Shown here: one piece after another, positions 28,014 through 35,811 of the stretch
Position numbering within the stretch: the stretch's first letter is position 1
Layout: every line of letters begins with the position of its first letter
Source of the DNA: Robbsia sp. KACC 23696
GTDB taxonomy: Bacteria > Pseudomonadota > Gammaproteobacteria > Burkholderiales > Burkholderiaceae
Reading direction: 5' to 3'
Assembly: GCF_039852015.1 (NCBI RefSeq)
Contig: NZ_CP156626.1
Location: forward strand, 2,886,249 to 2,950,248
DNA: 64,000 nucleotides
Notes under the pieces: model-generated
What the model was told of the DNA's origin: nothing
The model's input: only the letters and a program-made list of their open reading frames with translations
Databases searched by the model: none
Position numbers and translations under genes: made by a program

Positions 28014-28078
28014 TTTCCCGGGAGGCCTCGATACGATGGTGACCGTTTACGTTACGATTGTGATTCTTAAAATCACAA
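27987..28078. promoter_or_regulatory. Two operator-like dyads with TGTGAT half-sites
   Basis: CATCACA-TC-TGTGATG at 27987-28002, inside the first codons of the XRE gene, and TTGTGATT-CTTAA-AATCACAA at 28058-28078. Shared TGTGAT/ATCACA half-sites in opposite order suggest binding sites for the XRE protein. Confidence 0.5.
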
Positions 28079-28216
28079 ACTGACCAAATGCGAACATTTG
28101 CATCGAAATCTGACCCACCCGAAAACAATGGCGTCTTCGATGTCCCAACGGATGGACCACGATGCAAGGTTCGTGCGGGCCCCACCGAACTGCCTAGAAA
28201 CGACAAGACGTCAACC

Positions 28217-29416
28217 ATGAGAAGAGCAACACGAGGACTTCAGGTCGCGGCGGTCGCCGCGACTGCGGTGCTGTACGGATGCGGTGGAGGCGGAGGGGGA
28301 ACAAGCACTCCAACAGCCTCAACGCCAACGACGACTCAATCAAACACCGGTGGCGGTCTTGCGGTGACGACTCTCAGTGGAGCGGTGACGTTCCTGCCTC
28401 CGGTCGCCTCGGCCGCCACGGGTTTCACTGAAACGGCCGACCCGGCCGCCGACTCGCTCACCTTCGTGAACTATCAACGTGCTCAGGTGGGCATGCCGGC
28501 ACTGAGCAACAACACGGCAATTGCGACCGCGGCAGCGAACCACTCGCTGTATTTGTATGACAACACGCAAGTCGGGCATTACGAAACGGCGGGCTTGACG
28601 GGCTACACCGGCAATTCGCCTGAGGATCGCATCGACGCGGTGTATTCCTCGAACACCACGGGTGAAGTCGTCATCGCCTACCAGGGCATCACGGCCTTTC
28701 CCAGCAGCTCACAGCCGATCCAAGCCCTGTTTGAGGCCCCGTTTCACCGCAACGTGATGCTCGACGACTTTTTGGTGTCGGGTGTGGGCTACAAACAATC
28801 GGGCGACACGTCCAAGGTCTCTTCACTGACCATGGACTATGCAGGCCAGCAAAACGCGTTGGGCAGCCTTCAAATGATCGCATCGCCATACAACGGCCAA
28901 TCGAACGTCGAGACCACTTGGTATGCGAGCGAGTCGCCCAGCCCCTTCGAGTTCAACACGTCGTATAACAACACGAACGTGGGCTATCCGGTGCTGCTGT
29001 CCGCCGGCCTGGGAGCCTCCATGACCGTGTCGAGCTTCACGATCGCCACGGCCGCAGGCACCAACGTGCCGTGCCAAGAAATCGATGAATCGGTGGAGGC
29101 CGAATCGGCTGGTATGGCCGTGTGCACCCCGTTGGCCCCCCTGACGGCCAACACGTCCTACATCGTCTCGGCCAAGGGCACGATGACGAAGATGGGCGGC
29201 GTGGCCCAAGCGTTTGACTTGCAGTGGGAGTTCACCACGGGGGCCGTGAATGTGCCGTATGACGCGCCGAGCCGCTTGACTGCGTCATCGCAACTCAACG
29301 CCCTCGCCGCAACCGGCACCACCGCTTCGACCACGGGCACGCCTACGCCCGCGACGGCGAGCACCGGCACGCCGACGATGGTCATGCCCAGCCCGCAACA
29401 TCAACTGAGTCAGTAA
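28217..29416 (+). CDS. CAP/SCP-domain lipoprotein
   Basis: 399 residues. A signal peptide with a lipobox (AAVAATAVLYGCGGGGG, Cys about residue 21) is followed by a Thr/Ser-rich spacer, a CAP domain at about 70-210 (LTFVNYQRAQVGMPALSNN, AAANHSLYLYDN, VGHYETAG, PFHRNVMLDDFLVSGVG) with the His/Glu positions of the family, a beta-rich domain and a Thr/Ala/Pro-rich tail. It should be on the outer membrane. The function of bacterial CAP proteins is mostly unknown. ATG 28217 starts the signal peptide; there is no clear ribosome site. First gene of a run of exported proteins, divergent from XRE. Confidence 0.82.
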   Translation: MRRATRGLQVAAVAATAVLYGCGGGGGGTSTPTASTPTTTQSNTGGGLAVTTLSGAVTFLPPVASAATGFTETADPAADSLTFVNYQRAQVGMPALSNNTAIATAAANHSLYLYDNTQVGHYETAGLTGYTGNSPEDRIDAVYSSNTTGEVVIAYQGITAFPSSSQPIQALFEAPFHRNVMLDDFLVSGVGYKQSGDTSKVSSLTMDYAGQQNALGSLQMIASPYNGQSNVETTWYASESPSPFEFNTSYNNTNVGYPVLLSAGLGASMTVSSFTIATAAGTNVPCQEIDESVEAESAGMAVCTPLAPLTANTSYIVSAKGTMTKMGGVAQAFDLQWEFTTGAVNVPYDAPSRLTASSQLNALAATGTTASTTGTPTPATASTGTPTMVMPSPQHQLSQ

Positions 29417-29430
29417 TCAGGAAAGCCTTT

Positions 29431-29625
29431 GTGAAAACGATCTTCGAACCGGTCGGGCAACGGGCCATCCAGTTGAATGTCCGACGGCTTGCCGCCTTGT
29501 CGCTTGTCGCTGTTGTCGCGGGGCTGGGCGGATGTGCCAAACCACCCGAGCCGATCACTGAACCCTCCATGATGATGCCCGCTCCCTTTACGCATTCAGC
29601 TTCGCAGCCTTCCGCTCCCCGCTGA
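29431..29625 (+). CDS. Small lipoprotein
   Basis: 64 residues. A long basic N-terminus then LAALSLVAVVAGLGGC gives a lipobox with Cys about residue 35; the mature part is only about 30 residues, Pro/Met-rich. GTG 29431 follows AGGAAAG, 14 bases after the CAP gene. I know no family. Similar tiny lipoproteins occur as lysis or stress peptides. Confidence 0.6.
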   Translation: MKTIFEPVGQRAIQLNVRRLAALSLVAVVAGLGGCAKPPEPITEPSMMMPAPFTHSASQPSAPR

Positions 29626-29655
29626 TTCTCACCTTTCTCTTGAAAGAGGTCTCGC

Positions 29656-30051
29656 ATGAACACGCAGCAATCAAAAACAGTGAACGCCAATGTCGAAGCG
29701 AAACGAGCGGTGGCGATGCTGGGTGGGGTCTATGGCATTGTCATTTTCGTCTTTGCCCTAGGCATCCCACTGCTTAACCTGCTCATTGGATTCATCGTTC
29801 TCCTCTCGCTTGCCATGCCCGTGTTCACGAAAAGTGCAAATGTCGGAGTCGATTTGGGATGGCTGCTCCTAGGCACCGTTCTGTGCCTTGCGGGCATGCT
29901 GGCGTATCCCGTTCTTCCCATGCTCAACTACACAACGCCATGGCCATCCGTGTTTCTCGGAGCAATCATTCGGGCCGTCGTTTATTGGTGGATCGTGCTC
30001 GGCAAATTGGGCCATCTCTACATCGATAAAGACGCTCTTGCCAAGGTTTGA
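29656..30051 (+). CDS. Small integral membrane protein (four TM)
   Basis: 131 residues. Hydrophobic segments: MLGGVYGIVIFVFALGIPLL, LLIGFIVLLSLAMPVF, GWLLLGTVLCLAGMLAYPV and SVFLGAIIRAVVYWWIVLG, with a Lys-rich N-terminus. AAAGAGG lies before ATG 29656. Not recognised. It continues the row of envelope genes begun by the CAP lipoprotein. Confidence 0.65.
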   Translation: MNTQQSKTVNANVEAKRAVAMLGGVYGIVIFVFALGIPLLNLLIGFIVLLSLAMPVFTKSANVGVDLGWLLLGTVLCLAGMLAYPVLPMLNYTTPWPSVFLGAIIRAVVYWWIVLGKLGHLYIDKDALAKV

Positions 30052-30097
30052 GCAACCCGCCTCTCGGCGGCCCGTTGATCCTTTTCCCATCCGACCC

Positions 30098-30421
30098 ATG
30101 ATCTCCATTCGCTTCTCGTCGCTGCCCCTTCTCACCTGCGTCTTGCTCGCGGCCTGTTCCGGAGCCCCCAGTGAAGGGGACGTCCGCCAAGCCGTTTCTC
30201 AGCAAATGCAAGAACAGCAAAAAGCTCAGAAAGCCGCCCTCGGCGACAGCCCAATTCTCGATGAGCAATTTGCTCAACAGCAGAAAGCTTTGGATTCTCT
30301 CAAACTTCTCAGTTGCAAAGCGGATGGCGACAAAGCCTACAACTGCGACCTTCAACTGGCGGGGAAGGCCATCACTGGACGGTTCGTAAAGGGGTCGAAC
30401 GGTTGGCTCGTGTCCGACTGA
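30098..30421 (+). CDS. Lipoprotein with coiled-coil-like N-terminal part
   Basis: 107 residues. Signal peptide with lipobox LLTCVLLAACSG (Cys about residue 20); then a Gln/Lys-rich helical stretch (VSQQMQEQQKAQKAA, QFAQQQKALDSLKLL) and a small C-terminal domain with two Cys (LLSCKADGDKAYNCDLQLAG) that could form a disulfide in the periplasm. It resembles small host lipoproteins of unknown role. ATG 30098 is used because the signal peptide begins there. Confidence 0.65.
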   Translation: MISIRFSSLPLLTCVLLAACSGAPSEGDVRQAVSQQMQEQQKAQKAALGDSPILDEQFAQQQKALDSLKLLSCKADGDKAYNCDLQLAGKAITGRFVKGSNGWLVSD

Positions 30422-30645
30422 TTTGATGTCGTTCCACGCCATCTCGCACGCGAGAAAAGGCTCAGACTAAGGCTGCATCTTGCTCGCCCCCCCCGCTGGC
30501 CTATTTGCGGCGGCGGGATCTTCCCCCCCAGTCTTTCCGCCCTTCTCATCGCCAATGTCCGACGACTCGTGCGAGAAAGACTGTCCGCTGCCATCAACCC
30601 GGCCTACAATACCGATCAGTCTATGATGGACAATGGGAGGCGATG

Positions 30646-30879
30646 ATGCAGAGATACGCAAACCTCGGAGGCGACTCTTCGGTGGAGTCATTCGAAATTG
30701 GACCCGATTTTATTCTCGTCAAATTTTTGGGTGGCTCCGCCATCTACCGCTATTCGTACAGTCGCCCCGGCATGGTCTACGTCGATCGCATGAAAAGCTT
30801 GGCGACCACCGGCCGCGGGTTGGGCAGCTACATCCAAACCCATCCCGCCGTTCGAAAAGGATATGAACACCGATTTTGA
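30646..30879 (+). CDS. Small KTSC-like protein, copy 1
   Basis: 77 residues. The sequence (MQRYANLGGDSSVESFEIGPD, then FLGGSAIYRYSYSRPG and a closing helix MKSLATTGRGLGSYIQTH) resembles the KTSC domain: a short sheet with an IYRYSY strand and a final helix. It is the first of three related genes within 1.1 kb. GGGAGG precedes ATG 30646, which is favoured over the ATG three bases earlier. The function of the family is unknown. Confidence 0.65.
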   Translation: MQRYANLGGDSSVESFEIGPDFILVKFLGGSAIYRYSYSRPGMVYVDRMKSLATTGRGLGSYIQTHPAVRKGYEHRF

Positions 30880-31135
30880 GTCATTGCCCGGTGCCTACCG
30901 AGTTCGTTTGTCTGCTCTTCACCCATCCTGGTATAGCTGCGGGCGTCGGGGAATGCATTTCGTCCCCGCTCAAACAGGGGTCGAGCGAGAGGTCGGGGTA
31001 AACGTTTATTTCGAAGCAGATTGTCACAATCTTTACACCGAAACGCCCACAGTTGGCTCTTCGTTCAAACGCTTACAACAGCCCGTGCGCCACGGATTAA
31101 AATAGTGCCTTTCTCGAACTCCCGTTGGAGGAAGA

Positions 31136-31366
31136 ATGGAACGCTATCTGAACCGCTCGGGCGTGTCACTGATTGAAGCTTACGAACTCGGCCCACAGCA
31201 CATCAAGATTAAGTTCGTCCGCAATGCAAAGATTTATTGTTATTCGCATGCGGGGGTTGGAAATGAGCATGTGGAGGCCATGAAACAATTGGCCTCCGAG
31301 GGCTCTGGACTGGCCCAATATGTGGCGGCCCACCCTGAGGTCAAATACGGCTACGATCGGATTTGA
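31136..31366 (+). CDS. Small KTSC-like protein, copy 2
   Basis: 76 residues: MERYLNRSGVSLIEAYELGPQ, then IYCYSHAGVG and MKQLASEGSGLAQYVAAHPEV. Clearly homologous to copies 1 and 3 along its whole length, but the most diverged, with Cys in place of Arg in the YxY strand. A strong ribosome site (TTGGAGGAAGA) precedes the ATG. Each copy has its own spacer of 90 to 260 bases, so this is an old duplication. Confidence 0.65.
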   Translation: MERYLNRSGVSLIEAYELGPQHIKIKFVRNAKIYCYSHAGVGNEHVEAMKQLASEGSGLAQYVAAHPEVKYGYDRI

Positions 31367-31454
31367 CCGCACCTTTGGCCCAACCTCTCGCCTTCCCGCT
31401 CTTTTGATCAGCCGTAGAATAAATCGATCGAGTTTCGAGCATTGGAATCGAACC

Positions 31455-31688
31455 ATGGAACGATACAAAAACATCGCGGGTGATTCACCTGTGGCGGGCT
31501 TCGAAATCGGTGCAGACTTCATTGTGGTTCAGTTCAAAACCGGAATGAAATACCGCTATTCGTATGCAGCGACGGGACACTTCGAGGTCGAAAAACTAAA
31601 GTCTTTGGCAAATGAAGGGAAAGGCCTCGCGACTTACCTCCGCGAAAACAGAGACGTAAGCCGTGGCTTCGAAAGCAAGTTTTTTTAA
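31455..31688 (+). CDS. Small KTSC-like protein, copy 3
   Basis: 77 residues: MERYKNIAGDSPVAGFEIGAD, then FKTGMKYRYSYAATG and LKSLANEGKGLATYLRENRDV. More like copy 1 (GDSxVxxFEIGxD) than copy 2. The last gene of the plus-strand run before the convergent coupling-protein gene. Confidence 0.65.
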   Translation: MERYKNIAGDSPVAGFEIGADFIVVQFKTGMKYRYSYAATGHFEVEKLKSLANEGKGLATYLRENRDVSRGFESKFF

Positions 31689-32033
31689 TGAACTGGTCCG
31701 GTGCCTGCTTTCAAAAAAAGCGTCGTGCACAAAGTTGGCAGACGTTTACGACCAGACCTTTTGCGAAGCCCCTCAGCTCCGATACGGACGTCTTCAATAC
31801 GTTGAGCCTGTCTCTGCGAAGGCGTTCTCGGAGCTCCCTGACACTCCTTCGATAGTAGTGCGGCTCGTCGCTCGCCCCGGGAGTTAGGATTTCGCAGTCG
31901 AAGTCATCCAGTGCCCCTGCAAACGGGCCTGTGATTTCCGGGGCTACGCATTCCCGACCATGAAGGTCAGTGGCTTGTGCCCTAGCGTATTGTGTTCCTG
32001 CATTGTCCATGGTGTTCTATCCCAAGAGAGCGA
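31689..32033. other. Interval between KTSC copy 3 and the coupling-protein gene
   Basis: No credible gene; a 74-codon frame overlapping copy 3 (31663-31887) has no recognisable product or ribosome site. Confidence 0.4.
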
Positions 32034-33947
32034 TCACTGATCAGAGGAATGGATTGGTTTCCCATTCGACCGCAAAGCTGGGCGGCCGAGCCACTCGTTG
32101 AGCACGGCGACACGCGCGGCATCAGCGTCGTCCCCGGGACTGTCGATGCCGTGCCCCCGATGGGCGAGCGACTCACCGGAGGGGCCATTTGGCGGCAATG
32201 ACTGCGGCCCTGCAAGGGCCCCTATCGTCCATTGAGCAGGCACGTGGGCTCGCCGACGCACAGGCATTGGGAAGTGGGGCCACACGAGTTCGTGCGCATC
32301 GCCCTGCGTGAAGACAATCATTCGCACGCCGCGTTGATCCGGCGTCGGCCCCAGCCGGCTAGCGAACTCGGACGGATGATACATCTGCATTTCGTCGCGG
32401 CTATATGACGTTCCAACGGCCCCTCCACTGGTCGTCGAGCGTGATCCACCGCCCTGGCCAGAAGAGGGGCGTTCCACTTCTCGCATGCCCAAAACCTCAC
32501 AGATTTCTTTTGCCGTCTTTCCCGACATCATCTGCCCCACGACAAGCGTTCCGCACATTGCGAGCAGTGCTCGCACCGCTTTTTCACCGTGAAGCTCTTC
32601 GAGTTGCCCAAAATCTTGACAGGCGACAACGCACCTGACGCCCCGCGAGCGACCGACCTCGAACAACGGCAACACGGGAATGCGGCCCATTTTCGGAAAC
32701 TCATCCGCAACAAACCACACCTTGCGCGTGAAGCTGTCCGACATTTCAACACTGTTCACCACACCGGAAATGGTCTCGACCATCGCCGCGACATAGCTTT
32801 TGGTAAGCTCAGAATACGAACCATGGCCTTGCACCAATAGCTGTCGATGCCGAGCTTTTTCAGATATCCAATCGACGAGGCTAACGCGACGCTCCTGTGG
32901 AAGATGGCCCCAAGCGGCAGCTAAGTCGAAGATGGGCGAGCAAAAAGCACCGAGGTTGATCAGAATGCCAGTGGTTGTGATGCTCGCTTCCTCGACTGCC
33001 CGAATCGCCACGGGGTGCCATTGCTTCATGATCACGAGAAGCTGCTTTTGCGGCAGTCGAATCGCATCAGCCAAGTCCTGCCATCCCCACCCGGTTCCCA
33101 TCGTGCCTTGTAGATACAGCATCAGTCCCACCAAGATTTGACGCGACGCGTTGGACCACAGTGGATCATGACTATCAGCAATAGTAGCCGCAGCGAAGCG
33201 GGTCATGTCCGCCGAGTTTCGCAAATCTCGACCGATATCCCAGGCGTAAGAACGCTTGTCCCAAGGTGCAATCAGCACGGGCTTGGTAAAGCTGCTGGTG
33301 AACTCGCCCTTCGGATCGAAAAGAAACAGCAATTCGTCAGCTCGAATGATGGTGTTGATCAGTGGACGCAACAACGTTGATTTGCCAGCCCCAACGCCGC
33401 CCACGATCAATACATGGCGTGTCCAGAGATCTGCGGGGAAAACGACGCCCGGTGCAATCGGGTGGTCTGCATGGCGTCGCACGCGGCTTTTCAGCTTGCG
33501 ATTGAGCTCTTTGAGTGCAACACGCCCCACATACCGCCGCCCTCCACGCAGGTGGATCAGCCGATCTTGAGCCGATAGATAGTGACGCGCGAGAAAAACG
33601 CTCGGAGCGAGGGCGGATCCCATTGCAAGGGCCAGTCGCCCCACCACGGCGAACCATGGCCATGCACCCAAGCTCGACCAATAATTGATATAGGCGATTC
33701 GGTCGTCTACAAAAACGTCAGGAAACACGAGGCCGACTCCCAATTTGCCCCAATAGCTAGCGTGCAATGCCAATGACCCGGAGGGCGCGGACCACCCTAA
33801 CAACGGTCGCCAAACCAAAATCAACACCGCTATGGCCGCCATGAAGCCATACACCGAACTGGCTGCCGCCCACGCCGACCATTGCCGTCTCGGCAGGGTT
33901 GGCGGTGAGCCCGCATGGCCGCTCTCTGTTCCGATTTTTCTTCGCAC
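32034..33947 (-). CDS. TraD/VirD4-like type IV coupling protein
   Basis: 637 residues. Two N-terminal TM regions (YGFMAAIAVLILVWRPLLGW and WPWFAVVGRLALAMGSALA) anchor the protein in the inner membrane. The ATPase domain has Walker A VGGVGAGKSTLLRPL, Walker B KVWFVADEFPKMGRIP and the following VACQDFGQLEELHG. The protein links a relaxase-DNA complex to a conjugation channel and powers DNA transfer. GTG 33947 is preceded by AAGGAGG at five bases; the frame is open to 33989. It lies on the other strand from the relaxase and far from it (3 kb), unlike most MobF systems. Confidence 0.88.
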   Translation of the reverse strand: MRRKIGTESGHAGSPPTLPRRQWSAWAAASSVYGFMAAIAVLILVWRPLLGWSAPSGSLALHASYWGKLGVGLVFPDVFVDDRIAYINYWSSLGAWPWFAVVGRLALAMGSALAPSVFLARHYLSAQDRLIHLRGGRRYVGRVALKELNRKLKSRVRRHADHPIAPGVVFPADLWTRHVLIVGGVGAGKSTLLRPLINTIIRADELLFLFDPKGEFTSSFTKPVLIAPWDKRSYAWDIGRDLRNSADMTRFAAATIADSHDPLWSNASRQILVGLMLYLQGTMGTGWGWQDLADAIRLPQKQLLVIMKQWHPVAIRAVEEASITTTGILINLGAFCSPIFDLAAAWGHLPQERRVSLVDWISEKARHRQLLVQGHGSYSELTKSYVAAMVETISGVVNSVEMSDSFTRKVWFVADEFPKMGRIPVLPLFEVGRSRGVRCVVACQDFGQLEELHGEKAVRALLAMCGTLVVGQMMSGKTAKEICEVLGMREVERPSSGQGGGSRSTTSGGAVGTSYSRDEMQMYHPSEFASRLGPTPDQRGVRMIVFTQGDAHELVWPHFPMPVRRRAHVPAQWTIGALAGPQSLPPNGPSGESLAHRGHGIDSPGDDADAARVAVLNEWLGRPALRSNGKPIHSSDQ

Positions 33948-34213
33948 CCTTGCCTCCTTGCTCCTTCGCCTGTTGCGTGCCAATAGCACGGACTCCGGAG
34001 CACGAAAAGACAGGTCTTTTCCAGCACTCCATAAGCGTTAAGGCGGGTGTCGAAGGCTTAATTCACGGCGAACTGACCAACGGCGGGAAGTGCCGTCGGT
34101 CAGAAAACGCGAAGGTTGACACGTCAATAACCGTTTTGACCAGCCTTAGTCAATAAGGCCACGCCGCTTGAATTGTGTAATCCGCGCAAAGAGGCAGGGC
34201 AAAGGGAACGAGC

Positions 34214-34855
34214 ATGAAGAAACAAGCCAGCGTCGATCAAATCTTTCAAGCCTTCTGCAAACTCACGAAAGGACAACGCTCTCGACTCGAAAAAGTGGCC
34301 AGCTTTTATTGCCGTGCCACTTCTTTTTCAGAACCATCGGACTTGCTTCACGAGGTGCTCCTGAAAGCACTGGAAAAAGAACGGCGGTGGTGTCTCGACG
34401 TTCGCTTCACGTCTTTCATGTGCAATGCGATTCGAAGTGTTGCTGACGCTGACCGACAACTGCACGATCACAAAGCGTGCTCATTGAGCGACTATGGTGA
34501 CGATGATGGGGCGTCCATGCGGGTGCATTTTGAGGAGAACGGGCCGTCCGAAGAAGATCGAATGCTCATGATGGAGCGCGTGCAGTCAGCGGCCCGGGTC
34601 ATCGCCTATGCTCGTGCAATTTTGGTCAATGATCCGCTTGCCAATCTCGTTCTCGACGGCATCGTGGCCGAACGGTCTAGGAAGCAAACTTGTGAGGCTC
34701 TGCACATCCCTGTGAAGACCTATGTGGCGGCTCGCGAACGCGTCAAACGGGCCATCTCAAAGGCCCGCAACCGCTATGACGGCGTTCCTTTGGGACGTTC
34801 TGCAAGCGGCCGTTCTCTGAGGGTCCGATGCGAAGTCCGAGCTCGACAGGCATAG
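34214..34855 (+). CDS. Sigma-factor-like regulator (ECF type)
   Basis: 213 residues. A sigma region 2-like part (FSEPSDLLHEVLLKALEKERRWCLDVRFTSFM) and a region 4-like HTH (LANLVLDGIVAERSRKQTCEALHIPVKTYVAARERVKRAI) are joined by an acidic linker. Proteins of this kind on genomic islands often govern excision or transfer genes. It has AAGGGAACG before the ATG and a good terminator after the stop. No anti-sigma gene is adjacent. It could also be a phage-type late regulator. Confidence 0.65.
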   Translation: MKKQASVDQIFQAFCKLTKGQRSRLEKVASFYCRATSFSEPSDLLHEVLLKALEKERRWCLDVRFTSFMCNAIRSVADADRQLHDHKACSLSDYGDDDGASMRVHFEENGPSEEDRMLMMERVQSAARVIAYARAILVNDPLANLVLDGIVAERSRKQTCEALHIPVKTYVAARERVKRAISKARNRYDGVPLGRSASGRSLRVRCEVRARQA

Positions 34856-34867
34856 GGATAAATCGGA

Positions 34868-34894
34868 AAACCGCTTCGAATAAGCGGTTTTTTT
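34868..34894 (+). terminator. Terminator of the sigma-like gene
   Basis: Stem AAACCGCTT/AAGCGGTTT with a five-base loop and a T run. Confidence 0.8.
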
Positions 34895-34899
34895 ACGGG

Positions 34900-35289
34900 T
34901 CAATCTTGCTGTGTTCTGCCCAGCAAGCTTTGCTTTTTCCGCATATTGACCAATGCTCGTTCTTTGATTCGAGCGTCCCCCACAGAGTTTTTTGGTTGAC
35001 CTTTGTCGACTTGTGCAGTCGGGGCAGATCGGGACAACCACCGCACCAAGTCCTCGACTTTGACAACGGTGCGGGACAAGATTCGCGTGCAAGGCAAAAA
35101 GAACTGACCGCTCTGCATGCCCCGGCGAATGCTCTGCGGTGTCATGCCTAACACACGAGCCAACGCTGCGGCTCTCACGACTTCACCGTCAATCCCATAC
35201 CGGTCTCTAAGCCAATCCCGCGTGTCTTGCCTGGGTTGGTGTTGTTCGCTTGAACCCGATCCGACTGGGCTGAGTTCTCTTGATGTCAT
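34900..35289 (-). CDS. Small HTH protein (MerR/excisionase-like)
   Basis: 129 residues. The centre, VVRAAALARVLGMTPQSIRRGMQSGQFFLPCTRILSRTVVKVEDLVRWL, has the shape of a MerR-like or AlpA-like winged helix as found in excisionases. Both ends are hydrophilic. It is convergent with the sigma-like gene, sharing its terminator region, and may be the recombination directionality factor for one of the two integrases. Confidence 0.6.
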   Translation of the reverse strand: MTSRELSPVGSGSSEQHQPRQDTRDWLRDRYGIDGEVVRAAALARVLGMTPQSIRRGMQSGQFFLPCTRILSRTVVKVEDLVRWLSRSAPTAQVDKGQPKNSVGDARIKERALVNMRKKQSLLGRTQQD

Positions 35290-35811
35290 GGCCGCCTCCG
35301 CTTTGTGTGTGCAGTGAAATCCTGCCCTTCTTTCTTATGGCGGCCCAGTCCAGCAATGTTCACAGCAAAATCGCATGATGCAGACAAACGGCTTTTCTGC
35401 GGCGGCAATGAACGCCCTCCGATCCCTCCATTCATCCACCGTTCGTCGGACAAAAACAGAAACTTGCAGCGCAGCAATAGGCTTTTTTTCGTCGAAAAGC
35501 ACGCAAAGTCAATGTCTAAGCCCGGCTCCGCCAAAAAAATAAGATCTTATTTATCAATAATTTATCAGAAACGTCCAATTTTATTCGTTCCGATCGTCTC
35601 CTTCTCCCACAAATCGACGCTTAGGTAACCTCACTGTTCTACTCCTTCGAGGCCCTTGCGGGGCCTCGTTTTTTTTGGGATGGAAATGTCCGCGATTGCA
35701 GCGCTACAACCCACCCCGGGATAGCGTGTTGCAGCACAACCGCCGAGCGGTATCTTTTTCTGGCCTTCTCGACCGCCTTAATAGATATCCGCTCGCAAAA
35801 GGAGAAGACCC
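35290..35811. other. Interval before the second recombinase, with a terminator at 35648-35676
   Basis: Contains the stem CGAGGCCC/GGGCCTCG with a T run (plus-strand terminator) about 135 bases before the recombinase gene, but no gene that it would terminate. The 340 bases before it may hold a small RNA or be the remains of an older integration boundary. Confidence 0.45.
35648..35676 (+). terminator. Strong intrinsic terminator
   Basis: Eight-bp GC-rich stem with a five-base loop followed by eight T. No upstream gene on the same strand explains it. Confidence 0.75.

Noticed and set aside
30863-31105. 80-codon frame between KTSC copies 1 and 2
   Set aside because: Overlaps the end of copy 1 and has no ribosome site or family likeness.
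31663-31887. 74-codon frame after KTSC copy 3
   Set aside because: Overlaps copy 3 out of frame and lacks a ribosome site; composition is not protein-like enough to annotate.
35560-35660. Possible truncated tRNA or tmRNA end before the terminator at 35648
   Set aside because: No acceptor or T-arm sequence or CCA could be found next to it.
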